Shown one piece after another: positions 10,985 through 25,600 of a stretch of 64,000 nucleotides of DNA. Made by a program: the position numbers and the translations under genes. The DNA comes from Symbiodinium kawagutii (taxonomy: Eukaryota; Sar; Dinophyceae; Suessiales; Symbiodiniaceae), in the NCBI GenBank assembly GCA_009767595.1, contig VSDK01000530.1, forward strand, positions 55,526 to 119,525. The letters run 5' to 3'. The notes below the pieces were generated by a model. That model was not told the origin of the DNA. It made no database searches and saw only the letters and a list, made by a program, of their open reading frames with translations. Position 1 is the stretch's first letter. Every line of letters starts with the position of its first letter.

Positions 10985-12805
10985 GAACTATGTGCTTGCT
11001 TGTTTTGGTCGATTGCATATGTGGGGCTTCGTTTTGCGGGCAGCTGCAAAGCTCTTCTTCGTCCCAAGCTTTGTTCCTGCGTCTTAAGTTCACCTCCCCT
11101 TGAGCCTCTAGGTATTCACATGCTCCAACTATGCTAATTGATTTGTGAAGCGATATGCTTTTTCCCCGGCATGTCCCACGGCCCTCTCCTTTCCTTTCCG
11201 TTGTTCCCTCCTGAGTTTTTCTTATTGTTGTGAGTTTTGCATTGTTTTACGAGGGGTGTAAATGTAAAATCATTGTGTTGGGCGGTTCGTGACATCATGT
11301 CACCATCAAACAATCGCAACAAGAGTTCCAGAACTAGTTCTCAGTTTGGTGACAGGTCACCCAGCGGATCCCAATTGTAGGGGCTTCCCATGGTTAGATC
11401 CACAGTGTTGAGCAACTTTCGTGAGCCAGGCAACCACGGTACCTGAATGATGGGGCTTCTGCCTGCGTGGCAGAGTTGACGAATTCTGGTTGAAATATGG
11501 TCCAACTATGTGTGGTAGTCATACTTAAACAAGATGGCTTTCACATGTCATGTGATTCACAGATTGTTTGTTCGTTGCAAAGTTTTCATTCCAATATTCA
11601 TGATTCACCAAGTGTACACCAAGTCGCCAAATGTTTCTTTTCATCTCAGGTTCTACCTCAGATCAATGTCAACCATGTTTGCTCTTGCGATTTGTTCGAA
11701 AACAAAGTGTCTCACTTCAGTAGAACCGGCACTCACATTTGTGTCGAAATGTCGCAGCGAGACATACCACTGTGGCTTGATCACGGTGGAATGAGTTGTA
11801 TCAATGGATACACATCGATACACCATGCCTTGTGCAACCTTATATAATATGAACATGGTGTGAGATGATGATACACCCGAAATCATGCTGTTCTAATACA
11901 CAATCCCAAGATCCAAAGCATCGTCAGTCTAGAGAGTTTGTTCCCATTGAACACAGTTTGGTGTCAGTGGGTAGTGAAGATAGAACGAAGTGAACAATGC
12001 AATTTTGCTTTTTTTGCCCATGCACATGCACTGATACTGGCTGGCACCGTTCGTTGATGCACTGATTCAGAGTGTTTTGCTCGTAAGCACAAGAAGCAAG
12101 TAACATTAAGAAGTGTACACAGCATCAAGTGTCTTGAAGTTGAGATTAAAACTCTGATACACCTCAATAGAAACATATATCTGTGTAGCAACCATAAGAC
12201 TGCCAGTGTTTGACAGAATCGGAAGCCCTGAGAAAGTGACAGTGAGACCCGTCCCATTCGTTGATTGGGATTTCCTTTCAGTTCATTGATCGTTCTTGTC
12301 ACGATGTCTTGAACGCTTTCGGAAGTGATGAATCCATACGCAGATCGATCCCGCTCACCGGGGTAGAAAACTGCTGATGACTTGGCGAAGCTTGGTAAAA
12401 AATGGAATTGATTGACCGTTTAACCAAGCTTAATGCTTCACATACACATGATATTTTGATTAATAAATCGCTCCAATATCCGCCGAAGTACCATCATGCA
12501 CCATCTACAGCTGATTTACCGACCAACATTAGGGGTTGATTGACTGTTGGATGTACCCTGGTCCTGGAACCACGCAGCCCGGCACTCTTGAGCCTTGGAA
12601 CCGTCGTTTCTGAGCCATGGCGCTTTTCGTTGGAACCCCTGGCGCCTTCAGGTCGACTCTACCGGGAAAACCGGAAGCTGCTAATGAATCATACCGCATG
12701 CTGGTCGGTCATGAGAAACGATGATTGAATCATGATCAAGACTGGTTGTTCATGGCTGATGTTTACTCACGGCTAATAGCTGAACAAGAGTTGTTTTTGC
12801 ACAGA
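10985..12805. other. No gene seen
   Basis: Open frames are short and conflict between strands. A GC-richer segment at 12545-12690 (frame containing LVLEPRSPALLSLGTVVSEP) might be an exon, but nothing independent supports it. Confidence 0.4.
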
Positions 12806-13612
12806 TGTCAGGAAGAAGTTGGTAGAATCATTTCTCACAGCTGCCAAAGTTCGCTTCAAATGCTCGTTGTGAATTGGTGCAATCTGTGAAATCACCCATT
12901 GTTTTGCTTTGCCAAGCTGCTGTTCAACAGCTAAACCCACTTGCAGGTATGATCCCACGCCGTCTACAAGCAGTCGCCAAAGAGGCACACAATTGTTGTA
13001 AAGCCACAAGTTTGAAGAGATAGGTTTCCAGTCCAGATTTGCTGTGTTTTTTCGTGGATTTTTGAACCCGCTGACCATGTAATTCAGACTTCGATTATTT
13101 TGTTCTCATTGTTGAGTTATCACTGACCATGAATATTAATTGACCATTATATGGTCAATTTGCTTTCCATTCAACTCAATTGCAATTGATTGTTAGTTAA
13201 TGATGGAGAGTACATGTTAGTACTATCCAGGATATCGGACAGGCATTTTTGTAAACATTTGGTATGATTCAGCACTTGACCAGGTGTTGATGCAGTGAGA
13301 AAGCTTTCAAGCTTGTCCGAATCGCAGATGTTTTTCCAGAACTCACCAAAGTGAGGTAAGTTGAATCAGTCAAGTGCGGAGTTGTAGCATTTTGATACAA
13401 ATATGTCAAAGCAGTCTTTTGTATACAAGCGTTGCAGACACTTGCAAAACTGCTGAAAGAAGGATCACAAGCTGCACCAAGTTTTTAGGTTTCCAAGTTT
13501 GCAACTCGACTACAGAATGCCATTAGTATCTTGATTTGGAAGTAGGAAACGCAGAAGTCAGGCCGACCGAAGCTTACTTGACGGTGTTGGCTGTATTTGC
13601 CTCAGCAACAAA
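12806..13612 (+). CDS. PPR locus, candidate first exons
   Basis: Best supported is 13555-13612, after a CGCAG acceptor, reading VRPTEAYLTVLAVFASATK, a classical PPR first helix. Weaker candidates lie upstream: 12806-12855 (VRKKLVESFLTAAK), 12947-13020 (MIPRRLQAVAKEAHNCC), 13276-13344 (VDAVRKLSSLSESQMFF) and 13436-13484 (TLAKLLKEGSQAAP). All are + strand and helical. No initiator Met could be assigned. A 101-codon antisense frame (12773-13078) overlaps and is judged spurious. Confidence 0.4.
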
Positions 13613-16600
13613 GTTTCAATACAAGAAAGTGATACAGCATTGTGTTCTTGATGATGATTTAAACATCAAACAGTCAGATATTTCAGAGCTGTTTTGAAGC
13701 CCAGTTTTCCTACAGAAAGATGTGTTAAGACAGGTCTCGACGTGATATCAAGTTCCGCGTTCGAATTCATTCTGTTGGCCTCGACCTGCTGTGAGGTTGA
13801 AACTTGGCGCCGTGGATTGCGCCGTGGAGGCCAGCAAAATCTCAACCTCAAGCTGCCAGCAGTTCATAGCCACATGGACAGGCAAAGCTTCCAGGCACAA
13901 GAGGAGATGGGTATGGGAAGCCGACAGATGACATGTGCATAAGATGAAAATCGATGAAGTACAGCAAGGTCTTCAACTTGATAACTGCACATTCGGAGGC
14001 CTTCATACACATGGCATGACATGATGCTGGCGCTTCCAGGATTCTCAGACTTGCCACTGCTGTATCCCTGGAGTCCTTGGAGTCTGGTATCCAACAGAAG
14101 CGATCCGAAGCGATGACGATCGTTGTCCACCAGGAGTGCAGTGTGAATGAGATGGGATGGATACCATATGATAGCATGGGATGATTGCTTTCATATGGAT
14201 GTTAATCGATCATGGAAAGACATTAAAAGCATATGATAGCATCTCAAGATGGGATGGGCAGATGATGGAACATGAAGATCAGAGACTACGTGACGTTTTC
14301 CTGTTTTCTATTGAGTTGACTGAAGTTGACTGTAAGAGCAATGCTGGCAGTGTCAACATTTGCTGTTTCCGTTTGCATAATTTGGAGCATTCCAGGATTT
14401 ACTAAATCAACTCAACGAGCTGGCTGCCAAGGGTCAGGTCAGTTCGGAGACTCAGTTGGCCCTCGGGAAACAAAGTGTGATTTTGATGGTCATTCATTGT
14501 GACTACAGTTTTCATGTGGGTGGTCAAACTCGTTTGCCCGGTAGTGAGACGAGGAAACCAATGATTTTTGACTGGGCCCGGCATTTGAAGCGAAAGCCGA
14601 ACAAAATAAACAAACTCTTTGACCGCAACATTTTGTTTGGATATTTGGATTGTTGTGGCACTCCGTGTTTTGCAGTGACCAGTCCAGAGTTGTACCCGAC
14701 GCCCAAGGCAGTGCCAGGGTTGTGTTTGAACAGATCCTGTCCCAGTCAGCTCATGCCTCAGTTCACACTGGTTGATCTTCAGTAAGATTTTGAGGCCGGT
14801 TCAGACCATGTCATGTATGTTCATGTCATGATTGAAAAGTAAATAAACGTGAGCTTAAACGGAACCGCTTCACAAGAGAGTGGAGGATAGAAATGCATCC
14901 ATGGTTGCTCCGATTGCATTGAGGTTGTTTGATTTGGTAGCTAGGCTTTCCAACGCAATCACAGCTCCACGCTGAAACTTGCTGAGGTACGACACAGCAT
15001 TCCAGCAAGTTTCTTGTCGGATACAGCGGGTCGGAAGTTATCAGCAGAACTGGAGCCAAACATCAACGAGTATAACCTGACTTGCATGCTGGCGTTCCAA
15101 CAAAAATGTGATTGCCGGGCACAACCACACATCAACACAGCACGCACCTTTGGAGTCCAGTGCTACATCATTGCTATCCAGGAATAGTATGTGCATACCC
15201 TTCTCCATTACATGCTTGGTTGATATCAACGCGCCGCATTGCTTATAGATGTGCCTGTACACTTTCAAGACATGTAAACCTGCGGCGAACCATGGCGGAC
15301 CTATGCGTTGACAGCGAAGCTTCGATGCATCCTGGGATCGAAGCTTGACTTTCGAGCCCGGCTTCTGAGTTGCTATTGCCGTGTTGGCTTCTCCAAGGTT
15401 CACAGACGCGGGTTCCACTCTCAATGGTGTCGCAAAGCTGCAGAAAGAATTCGGTCATTGAATTCTGCAACTTCAGTTTCAGATTGCATTTGTATAATTG
15501 CACAGACAAGAATTGAGGGCTCTGATCTTGTGGCAATGCCTCGAAGTGGTGAGTCAGCTGATGCCAACGAACGAGAGCTCGGATGCCGTTGAAACCACTG
15601 GCTCCGCACCAAGGTATGGGACGATGCTCAAGGCATGTGCCAATGCAGGAGATGTCAAGGGAGCTGAACAATTAATGGATCGTGCAAGTCGGGAGAGCCC
15701 AGAAATGCTTGGATTGGCGGTTGCTTATGGTTGGTTAGTTGGTTCTTGAAATAGGGGACCCCAAGAAATGATCGGTTATGGTTAATGTCGGATGATTTGA
15801 GGGTACCCTATTCTGAGAAACCACCAGGTTGGCTTGTTACTGCTATTGGATATAGTTGGTTGATGGTTAATTGCTTGATTAGTGGATTGATTCATGGTCA
15901 ATGATTGATAGTGGTTGATAAACGTTGAACGTTGATGAACTCATGGTTAATTAATGGTATATGCTATACAATGGTATATGATTGATGGGCGTACTTAGAT
16001 TTATGGTCAATAACTGTTAATTACTTCATAGAATTCATACGCATACTCAACCCACAGCCACCATTGATGGGTTCTGTTGCTTCAGGCAGACGGCCCGCTG
16101 CGGGGGCGGTGAATGGGTGACCCCGTAAGATGTCCAGAGGATGCTCCATGCTGCTGTCCTTGTGCCAAGGCGAAGAAGATGTGCCAATGAACAAGAAGTT
16201 TTTTGGCAAATTGTTGGAGGCAGCGTCCAAAGCAGGACATGGCCTCAGATGTCTTCGGCCTGCGGGAACCAACATTCTCAGGTGTTTAAGTGAGTTCTGT
16301 CCGAGCCAGTTGGGTTTGATATGGTTTCATGCTCCTTGATTTTTGCCATCAACACACACTAATGAAGAACAATCACATGTTTGTACTGACTTGGTAAATT
16401 TGGCGATGGGAGATCCAGATTGTATAAAATCATTAATAGCTCCCTCCATCTCCCTTCTGAAATGCACCGGTGCAACATAGCTGTTGATTTACCATCAAAG
16501 ATGATTCAGTTGATTTGGGTGGTTCATCGTTGATTGTTGTTACTTGTTGATGCCTACAATCCAGCATATTTCACTTTGAACCAATACCAACCACTATCAA

Positions 16601-19600
16601 CCATCATATCATGCCGACCATCAGCTGCTGGACCCCCATGCAACCACTTGGTACCCGGCTTACCTTGTCCCACTGGGATCGAGCTTTGAGGCGATGTTGT
16701 CATGGCAAAGAAATGGTTTGAGCAGAGCAAGGCCACCAAGTGTCGCTGTGGCGAGGTCACAACGGTCGCAACCAGTTCGCATCCAGTCAAAGGGTTGTAG
16801 TTCACATCCCAACGAATGCAGGACTGGTTTGGTCATGGGATGTTCACCTGGGGTGCCCACAGCCATGTGAAGTTCAGTGGCTGGCTATGATTTGTCATGG
16901 TGACTAGTGGCTGGCTATCAGTTATTACCATTAGTCCATTCCCTGTGTGGATCATCGTCGACAATGGTCAATGGATTGTGTATGGATGGTAGCCTTTAAC
17001 GGTATTGGAGTGCTACTTGCACCTGCGAGAAAACCCTTGTTCGTGCATGACTGTGTCGCAGGCTCAAGGAATACTCGATGATCAAGTGGCGTTTAGCTGT
17101 ATGGTGGAGGCATATGCCAAGGTGCGATCAAATGGACACGGCGCATTTCAATCTTGTACTCAAGCCAAGATATTCAAGTTTATTCGTGGCACTTGTGCCA
17201 CAATTCGCAGCAACCTGACCCACCATGTTGTCATGGCATTGACCGGCGAATCATCACACTCTTGGAAGGGCGACAGTGCAGAGTTTATTCAACTGAGCAG
17301 ATGTGGTTGAAAGGGTTTGTGTCAGAAGCATCCATGAATCTCATATTGCGAATATTGAGTACGCCGACAACCACTGGTATCACTGCCAAACATGTCAAGT
17401 TTGGAATTGGTTTAGATGCGCAATACGTTGTTTTGTGGTCGACTACTGCTGAACTGTGACCTGTTGGAGGCTGGTGATTTGGAAGAAGCGAAAAAATGGA
17501 TTCAGAGGCAGGCGCAGGAGACTTGTAAATGGTGGGAAGCAGCTCTAAAAATGATGCCCCAAAGCCAGTGGTTTCCCTATCATAACCATGGCTAGTGTAT
17601 GGTTAAGGCATGTTAAGGGGTACCACCATGTTGGGGCTTGGAGCTGCCAAATGGCCGTAGTTATCCATGGCTTAGGGTAACAACTTGGATCTGGGTCAAG
17701 CTAAGTGTTTGGATCAAGACAGGGTAGGGCAAGATGAATTGTGTCTACATGTTTTGGCGAAATACTGCAGAACTGAACTTGTTCATACTCCGCTTCCTGA
17801 TGTTGGGAGACAGGCAAATCATAGATATATATCATAGTTGTCACTTGGAATCATTTTCGCGACCCAGAGAAGTGGACAAACACGAAGCTGTTGCGCAGAA
17901 CAAAAGACGCTGGTGTGTCCACACGGACGCATATGCCAAGCTCTCAGATTAACATCGGTCAAGAAGGGAATACTAAAACTTGTGTAGTCTAGACATCCCC
18001 TTACAATCAAATTTACTATCCCCTTGGTATACTAACATCCCCTTACAGTCCATCGTATTATTTGTGCATACCAAGGCCATCAAATGAGTGCTGTAGTGAC
18101 AGTGACAATCTCACCGCTCCTGCGTTCATTTTGTCACTTGACCAGCTTCGATGTTGGAAGCAGGGCCCATGGCCATGGATGGCCGATGGCCATGCCTGGG
18201 CGACTCAGGTTCAACACCGTGATCTTTGGGTATGCTTCCAGAGGTCAGATGCAGGAGAAGTGAAGAGTGAACACTTCAACTGCTTTCCACCCGAGATGGT
18301 GGGGATACGTGGAGATAATCCTTATGATGACAGTTCTGATTGACATTAAATGTTTTCCATCACCAATGTTTGTTTGCTATCACTCTAGTTATACCATTGT
18401 CATTAAGCATTTTAACATTGGTCAACTATCAACATCTATCGTCATCTATCGTCATCTATCCACATCTATCCACTACGAAGTCACTACGAAGTCACAACAA
18501 CGGCAGTCACCACCTTGCACGCAGGAAGCCACTGGTGGCGGCCTCGGGAGTCAATTGGACAGAATCACTTCTGCCTATTCGAAGCACGGAAAAGAAGAGT
18601 ATGTCACGGTGATCATTTTCGAAAGTTAGTTGATAGTTAGATAAAGTAGTGAATTAATATGAATTAATTGAGTTATTAATATTTATTAATTACAAAAGAA
18701 CATAGAAAAGATTAGAAAAGTTGAACCAGCTATGAGATAAACATGTTATGCAAAGTTATTGTGCCAGCTGCATTTTTTGAATCAGGCAATTTCAAGGCAT
18801 TGCGTGGCTGCAGAAATGACGTGTTCCACGCCAGAAACGGCAGCAACTTTGCAGCGCTGCGTGCTGCGTGCCCCAGGTGTGATCAAGGAGATGCGCGAGG
18901 AAGGTCATGAACCCGAAGCCTCGACGTTGGCCACCTTGGCTGTGGCGGCTGTGCAGGATCGGCTGTGTATCTTATCCCTTGAACCCTCCAGGAAACCATA
19001 GGAAACCATAGGAAACCATAGGAAACCCATGGAGACCCATGGAGGGAGAGGGAGTCCAATAACATTTTGCGGCCGTGGGTATGCGTGGATAGGGGTGATT
19101 TTGGATTGGTTGCTTCTGCCATTTTTTGCCACTGAATGGTTTGTGAGCATCAAACTTTCAGGCTGCCACCACGAGTTTCAGACACACCGCTTTGCCATGG
19201 CGCGGAAGTAACCCTTAAATGATGCAGTGACCTCAACATCGGCGTAAATCTCGGCCAACTGAGGTTTACTTGTTTGATTATGATATGATATATTATGATC
19301 AATTAGAAACTATATCTTCTATGATTACTTATGAAACTATATGTTTATGTTTATATTATCTATTAAATTATCTATGATTAATATTGCCAACTGATATGTA
19401 CTCAGCCAGCAATTCATCCGTTGTCAGGAAGGTGATGACGAGGCTGCGCAGCGCTGGATGCAGAAAGCCCTGGAGGATCTCGAATGGGATGCTGAGGAGA
19501 CCCGCTGCAGTGCTGCGGTTGGAGCTACTGTGTATTAGCTTACTAGATCTTGCGCGTATGATGTATGATTGTATATGATTGTTATATCGTTATATTATGT

Positions 19601-22600
19601 ATATTACAATCTTATTATCTATTATCGTTGCCTGATTGTTGTATTCTTATGATTTATTATGTATGATTGTTATATGAATATTGTGTATTGTTGTTATATT
19701 GTGTATTATTGCGTTTTATTTGTGTATTAAGATAGCTTCTTGGATGGCAAGATTGAAGAAGATCCTGTATGTTCCGGTCTCATGATTTGTGGCTGTGCCT
19801 TGAATGACTGAGAAGTGACTGCCAGCCTTGTGCCGCTGACGTGTGAAAGGTCGCCAAGCAAGCAGCATTTTCTCGGTGCTGACCTCAAGCAAGAGCCACG
19901 GGAAGCCCCGAGGGCTGTTTTGCAGACCCTGGCGTCCGCCCGAACCAGAGACTCCAAAGACTCCAATAGGGGTTTGCCATGGCTTGCGGCATTTTACCAA
20001 TGATTCTGTGAGGTTCTGTTGTTATGACTGTAATCAGTTGGACAGGTTTGTAGACTAGGCCTCGAGCCAGTTGGACAGGTCGTCATGTTGTTCCATGTTG
20101 AGGCCATGTTCCATCCGTCTTGCTGAGGAGTCACGTTTCGAAATCCTCAAAACATTGTTGCCGTCGTGTCGCTCCATGTGCTGTCCCAGGTTGCGGCCCC
20201 GCAAGCCACGCGCAGCCTGGGAGGGCTGGCGATTCATGGCTTCCAATGGTAGATTCGGGTGGCAAGAATCTTTGCTCAGCATCCAAGAAACTCCTGACTA
20301 CCCAGTCGTCAAGCAATGCAAAACTTTTGGTAGCACCTGGGCACCTTTTTCGTAATGGATAGAGATCATAGATTGTGCAGTCTTGTTGCTGGAACGGTCC
20401 TGGGGTACGTCAGGCTTGCCTTGTCTTTATAGTTGTGGTCGTGGTTGTTGCTGCGGCTGCTGCTCCTGTTGTTGGATTTCGCGATAGGTGGTTATTCATG
20501 CTTCTTATGGACGTTTTGCGGCCCCGAACTCTTTCAATATCTTGGCCTTCTCTTCAGTCGATTGTATATCAAATATTTTCGGGAAAGCTTTTTGTCAGGA
20601 AGCTGGCATGAAGAGCTTTGGATGCATTGGATCATGGGAGTCAAGTTGCTTGAACTGTGTTTTTAGTTTGTTTCTCGGTCAGATCTTGTGTGCGTGCACC
20701 TTGCATCATTTTGTGACAAAGGACCCATAGAGTCATAGAGTGTGTTTTCAGATCATGGCAGTTTTTGGAATTGGTAGGGATGTAAACTTGAGAGTGACTG
20801 TTGATATATAAGGGTTGGCTAAATACTAAGGTCACTCACCGTATTCTCAATGAACTCACCACAAGTGCCTTTAAACTGTAGTCTGAAATCATGTGCCTCC
20901 TATCAAAGTACGGGAAGACAAGTAGAACCTGAGGCCCAACCGAGAGAACTTCACGGTCGTTGTGGATGCCGGGAATCTCTGATCAATCCAGCTTCTGTGG
21001 AGCTGTGCAATTTGTGCAGAGCGATGCGATCTTGGACGGGGAAAGTGTACCAGTATCATGTACGACCATATACTGTAGTTACTGTGCTCCGTAAAGACAA
21101 TCTGAGCCTATGCTCTGTCATAACAATTTGGTAGTCAGCTGACAACCTCGTCGACCAAAGTCCATAGTTCAGATGCTGTCGATGATTAGCGTTGGTGGAC
21201 AACCTCAGGCCTTTGCCAAAGAAGGCAAAGTCGACAAGGTGCTCGATCTCATGGAGGACCGGACCAACGCACTGTGCAGCTTGATGAAACGTAGCCGACG
21301 GGCATCGATTGGCAGCCGGAGTTCTGCAGCAGCAGTGTGAGATCAGCTTTCCACATCCCTCCCAACATGCCCTGCGCGACACCTCCATGTCTTTAATTTT
21401 CTCCTACCATTCCTTATCCTTTTCATGCTCACATGACATTGTTCATGTTGCTCAAGCTTCAACAATCTCATAAACTATACTTGGATATATTTGGATTCAG
21501 TGCAACTTTTGGTCAATGTTTGCCTTCCTCCTGATTTTTCTGGCTTTTCCCTCGAGGAGATGAAGAATATGGAGGTGCTCTGAGTCTGTCAAAGACGTCG
21601 GGAAAGCGGATTTGACAGCAAAATCAAGTGGTTCAATGTTGATGCGAGCATTAAGCAATGAAGGGTCCTGGATGGTTGGGATGATTGGTTCGTAGCCAAT
21701 TTGGCTAAAGTCATTTTAACTCAGAGCAAGGAACTCCTTTCGCTCCCTGATTGCCAGCAAGATGGGGTGGAATGTCTATGACGAGCCACTTCTGACTCGC
21801 TCCAAGTCCAAGTATGTGGGCCAAGATGAGAAAGAGATACTGGCCGACATCTTCCTCCAGCACTCGGCCGGAAATGGATTGGCAGTAACCCCCTGGTACC
21901 ATGCTGCCCAGTCGATTTCAAAGGAATTCCCACAACTTCAAAGCGTCTCACATCCAGAGATTCTTGGACGAGTCTTCCAGATGCTCGACCGAAACCACGA
22001 TGGGATCCTGGATCAAGATGAGTTTGTGAACGGGATCTACGACTTGCTACACCCCACCACCACAGAGGGAGAGACTTTGGCAGCGAGGATCGAGCATGGA
22101 AATTTGCCAAGTCGAGTTGCCTGGGATCCTTCTTCAGTGAAGACAGTGGCTATCCTGGGTGCTGGCGTTGCAGGCCTTCAAACAGCTCGCCATTTGCAAG
22201 AGATTGGTCTTTCGTGCACAATTTTTGAGAAGGATGAGGAGGTCGGCGGTGTTTGGAAGAAGAATTATGCAGACTTTGCACTGCAGGTTCCCAAAGAATT
22301 GTTTGAGTTTCCGGACTTTCCTTATCCAGACAGTTTCAAATGTGAAAAGTTTCCAACCGGACCTGAAGTTCAAGAGTACATCGTCATGTACAGCAAGACC
22401 TTTGGCCTCCGCGACAAGATCCGTTTCAAGACCTTCGTGAAGGAGGTCTATCCGGCGAACAAACGTGGCTGGCAGCTGGACATTCAGGATGCAGATGGGA
22501 AAATGAGCACAGAGACCTTCGATTTCTTGGTGGTGGCAACTGGAATGTACGGATGGCCTCCGCATTTGCCTGTGGCTCGTGGATCCGAGAAGTTTCAGGG

Positions 22601-25600
22601 GAAGATCTTGCACTCCTGCACTTTCAATGATCGAACGCAAGCTGCTGGAAAAAGGGTGGTGGTTGTCGGTGGTGGCAAGTCGGCCATCGACAATGCAGTG
22701 TCTGCAGCGAAGGAGGGCATTTCCACTACTTTGGTTTGCAGGCATTGGCACTGGCCAGTCCCTCGCCATTTGCTCAACTTAGTTCCATTCAAGTATGGCA
22801 CCTACAGCCGCTTTGGACATTGGATGCTGAAACCATATTATAAAGAGGGACCGCTTGCGCAATGGTTTCATGGCACCTGTGCGCCAGTGAAGTGGATTTG
22901 GTGGCGTGTTGTGGAAATGATGTTCCGGAGTCAGTTTCGGATGCAGAAGGACATGATGCCTCCAGATGGAATTGACATCGATCTCTTCAGTGGTGGTCAG
23001 ATTCTCGATTATGAGTTTCGTGACATGCTTCGCGAGGGGAAGATCAAAGTCGTTTCTGGGACGATCGAGAAATTCACAGAGAATGGTGTCATTCTATCAA
23101 ATGGATCTGAGTTGCCCGCTGATCTAGTGATCTATGGCACAGGTTTTGCAAAGAACTATGATATCTTTGACAAGGTGATCCAAGACAAGCTTGCGATCCA
23201 GAAAGATGGCTTGTATCTTTATCGCAACATTCTCCCTCCTCAAGTACCAGATGTGGCTTTCATCGGCTCTGAAGTGTCAACCTTCAACAACATTTTGACA
23301 CACGCAATGCAGGTCCTGTGGCTGAAGAAACTGCTCAAGGGCGATATGAAGCTCCCAACTCTGACTGCCATGGAACAAGTTATTGAGCAAGAAAGGGCCT
23401 GGAAACGTTCTTGGATGCCACCTATGTCATCGCGCGCTTGCATTTGGCAGCTGCACATGTTGAAGTATCATGACAACCTTCTCAAAGACATGAATGAAGC
23501 CAGGTTCCGGAAGATGCCGAATTGTTTGGGGGAAATCCTGATGCCCTACACAGCAGCCGACTATAGGAGCCTATTCACTTCATCCAAGTGACCGAAGTGG
23601 CTTTGTCCTCTTGAGTGACAACAAATTAGGGCCTTCATCAAGCTCTGAATGAAGGGCGACAACAAGTGTTGTTCTTCTTTTACCTTCGACCAAAGTGTAT
23701 TTGGTCTTCAATCATCGATTTTGAATTTTGATTGGTCTTTGACCTATGAGACAGGTGGATAGGTTGTAGATGGTTGTAGCAAATCCCGAGCAGAGACATT
23801 TTGCAGCCGGGTTCGGTTCCATTGGAAAAAAAGTCCGCTATGCTTCATAGTTTTGTAGCATGAGCATTCACGCAACGGTTGAGAACCGGTACGAGTCGAG
23901 CACAGGCTATCCTTTAATGATCCGGAAAATAACAAGAAGTCGGCTCTTGATTCTGACGCGAGCAGATGGATACAGTGATGTAAGCTTGCATTGCGCGGCT
24001 ATCTGCTCACAGATTGGAATCTGATTGGCATCCTCACTTTTTCCATTTCACTCTGCTGAGTGATTGCACTGAGAACTCCCACAAGCACCCAGTTGTTGCA
24101 GAGGTGCCGCCAAGTGTAGTGACCTACAGCAGTGCGATGTATGCCTGGACGAAGGCACTGAACTCAGAGCATTGTTCTCTAGATTGCTCTAATATGATTG
24201 CAGGTAATGTGTATGTAGTTATAGTTTTATGTTGTTATATTGTGTCATTATCTTGATATGTGTATTTATGTCATGAGTTTCTTATGTATAATTGTTAGGG
24301 CCACAATATGATATATGCATTCTCGAAAGAAGTGGAAAATGAAAGTCAAAGTTGTGACCCATGGCAAGTTTCAGCAGGTAGTTCCTCAGCAGAGATGTGA
24401 GTTGTTAAGTGGAGTCATACACATATCATATCAAGTTTGTGATTTGTGAATATGTTTATATAGTTACTTCATGTGTACTTCTGTGCAAAAAAATCGAATT
24501 TAGAATCGTATGATGATGTCATCAAAAATCATTGTACATTCATGCATGTTGGTGTATTTTGGTGGATTCCCGCGATACAATATTTTCGTCCCACTTTGCA
24601 CCTGTGGGGTATACCTCAGGTCAATCGGATCATCATGAATTCAAGTTCAATGCTGGACCAACCTTGTGATTCTCCAATTGGTTTAGGGATGCCATCTCTA
24701 GACAGACTCTCCCAAATCTTTTCTGGACATGTTTCACGCGAACGTTTCTGCCATGTTGACTTTGCGCAAAGGCTGGTAATTTGGACCAGGCAGCATCAGC
24801 ACTGTCGAGGCTTTGCTGCATTCAGCCAGGCAGTGCTTCCGGGGATCCAGACAACCAGAGGGTTCATTCGATTGGTGGTTGGTTAAGTTGCTTCAGCCTG
24901 AGTTTGTGATCAAGCACAATGGACTGTCATGAATGCTGAGAAGAAGCAGGTCACCTCACCGCTTTGCACTGCGGTTGCATGGCTTGATCGACTCGACGCT
25001 TTCTCAGGAAAATGATGCAGATACGCGTGGCTCCAGATGGCAGCTTGGACTGAGCCAGACCGCGATGTTGTACACGCGCCTATTGCTTTGCTTATGAATT
25101 GATCATATGAATTGATCAAATGACAATTTATCACTACCATATTGCCAACAATATGTTTATATATGTGTATACGCAGGTTTCAGAGAAATACAGTAAACGT
25201 ATTCAATCACAAGGAGTTGGTTATATTTGCATGCGTGGTAGACATATTCTCATATGCTGTGTGCTTTGGTTTTCCTTGAACTGAAACGACATTCCAAGGC
25301 TGCATAGGTGCAACACACACATGATGCCTGCCTTTTGCAGAAGCACAGTCACCAAATCCCGACCACATTGCATGCGCGCATTCTCTTAAGAACATCAATT
25401 TCTTGCATATGATGGTCCGATGGTTCTGAAAAAGGTTTGTCCACCTACTTGTAGCGCAGGTGTTGCCTATGGAACAGTCCTTGATGCCTTTGCCAAGGTG
25501 TGGCCCCTGTTTGCATGGACAGTCACAGTGAAATCTGGGCGTTTGTGCCAGGCTGGAAAGCCGGACGATGCCATTGAGCTGGCTGATCAGATGAAGGCAC

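Noticed and set aside
10605..11137. Long Asp-rich (-) and His-rich (+) open frames
   Set aside because: Produced entirely by the (ATC)n/(GTC)n trinucleotide block; no non-repetitive coding sequence flanks it in frame.
12773..13078. 101-codon minus-strand frame
   Set aside because: Overlaps + strand candidate exons with splice-like borders and shows no domain.
22134..22769. 211-codon antisense frame inside the FMO gene
   Set aside because: A shadow of a strongly supported sense gene.
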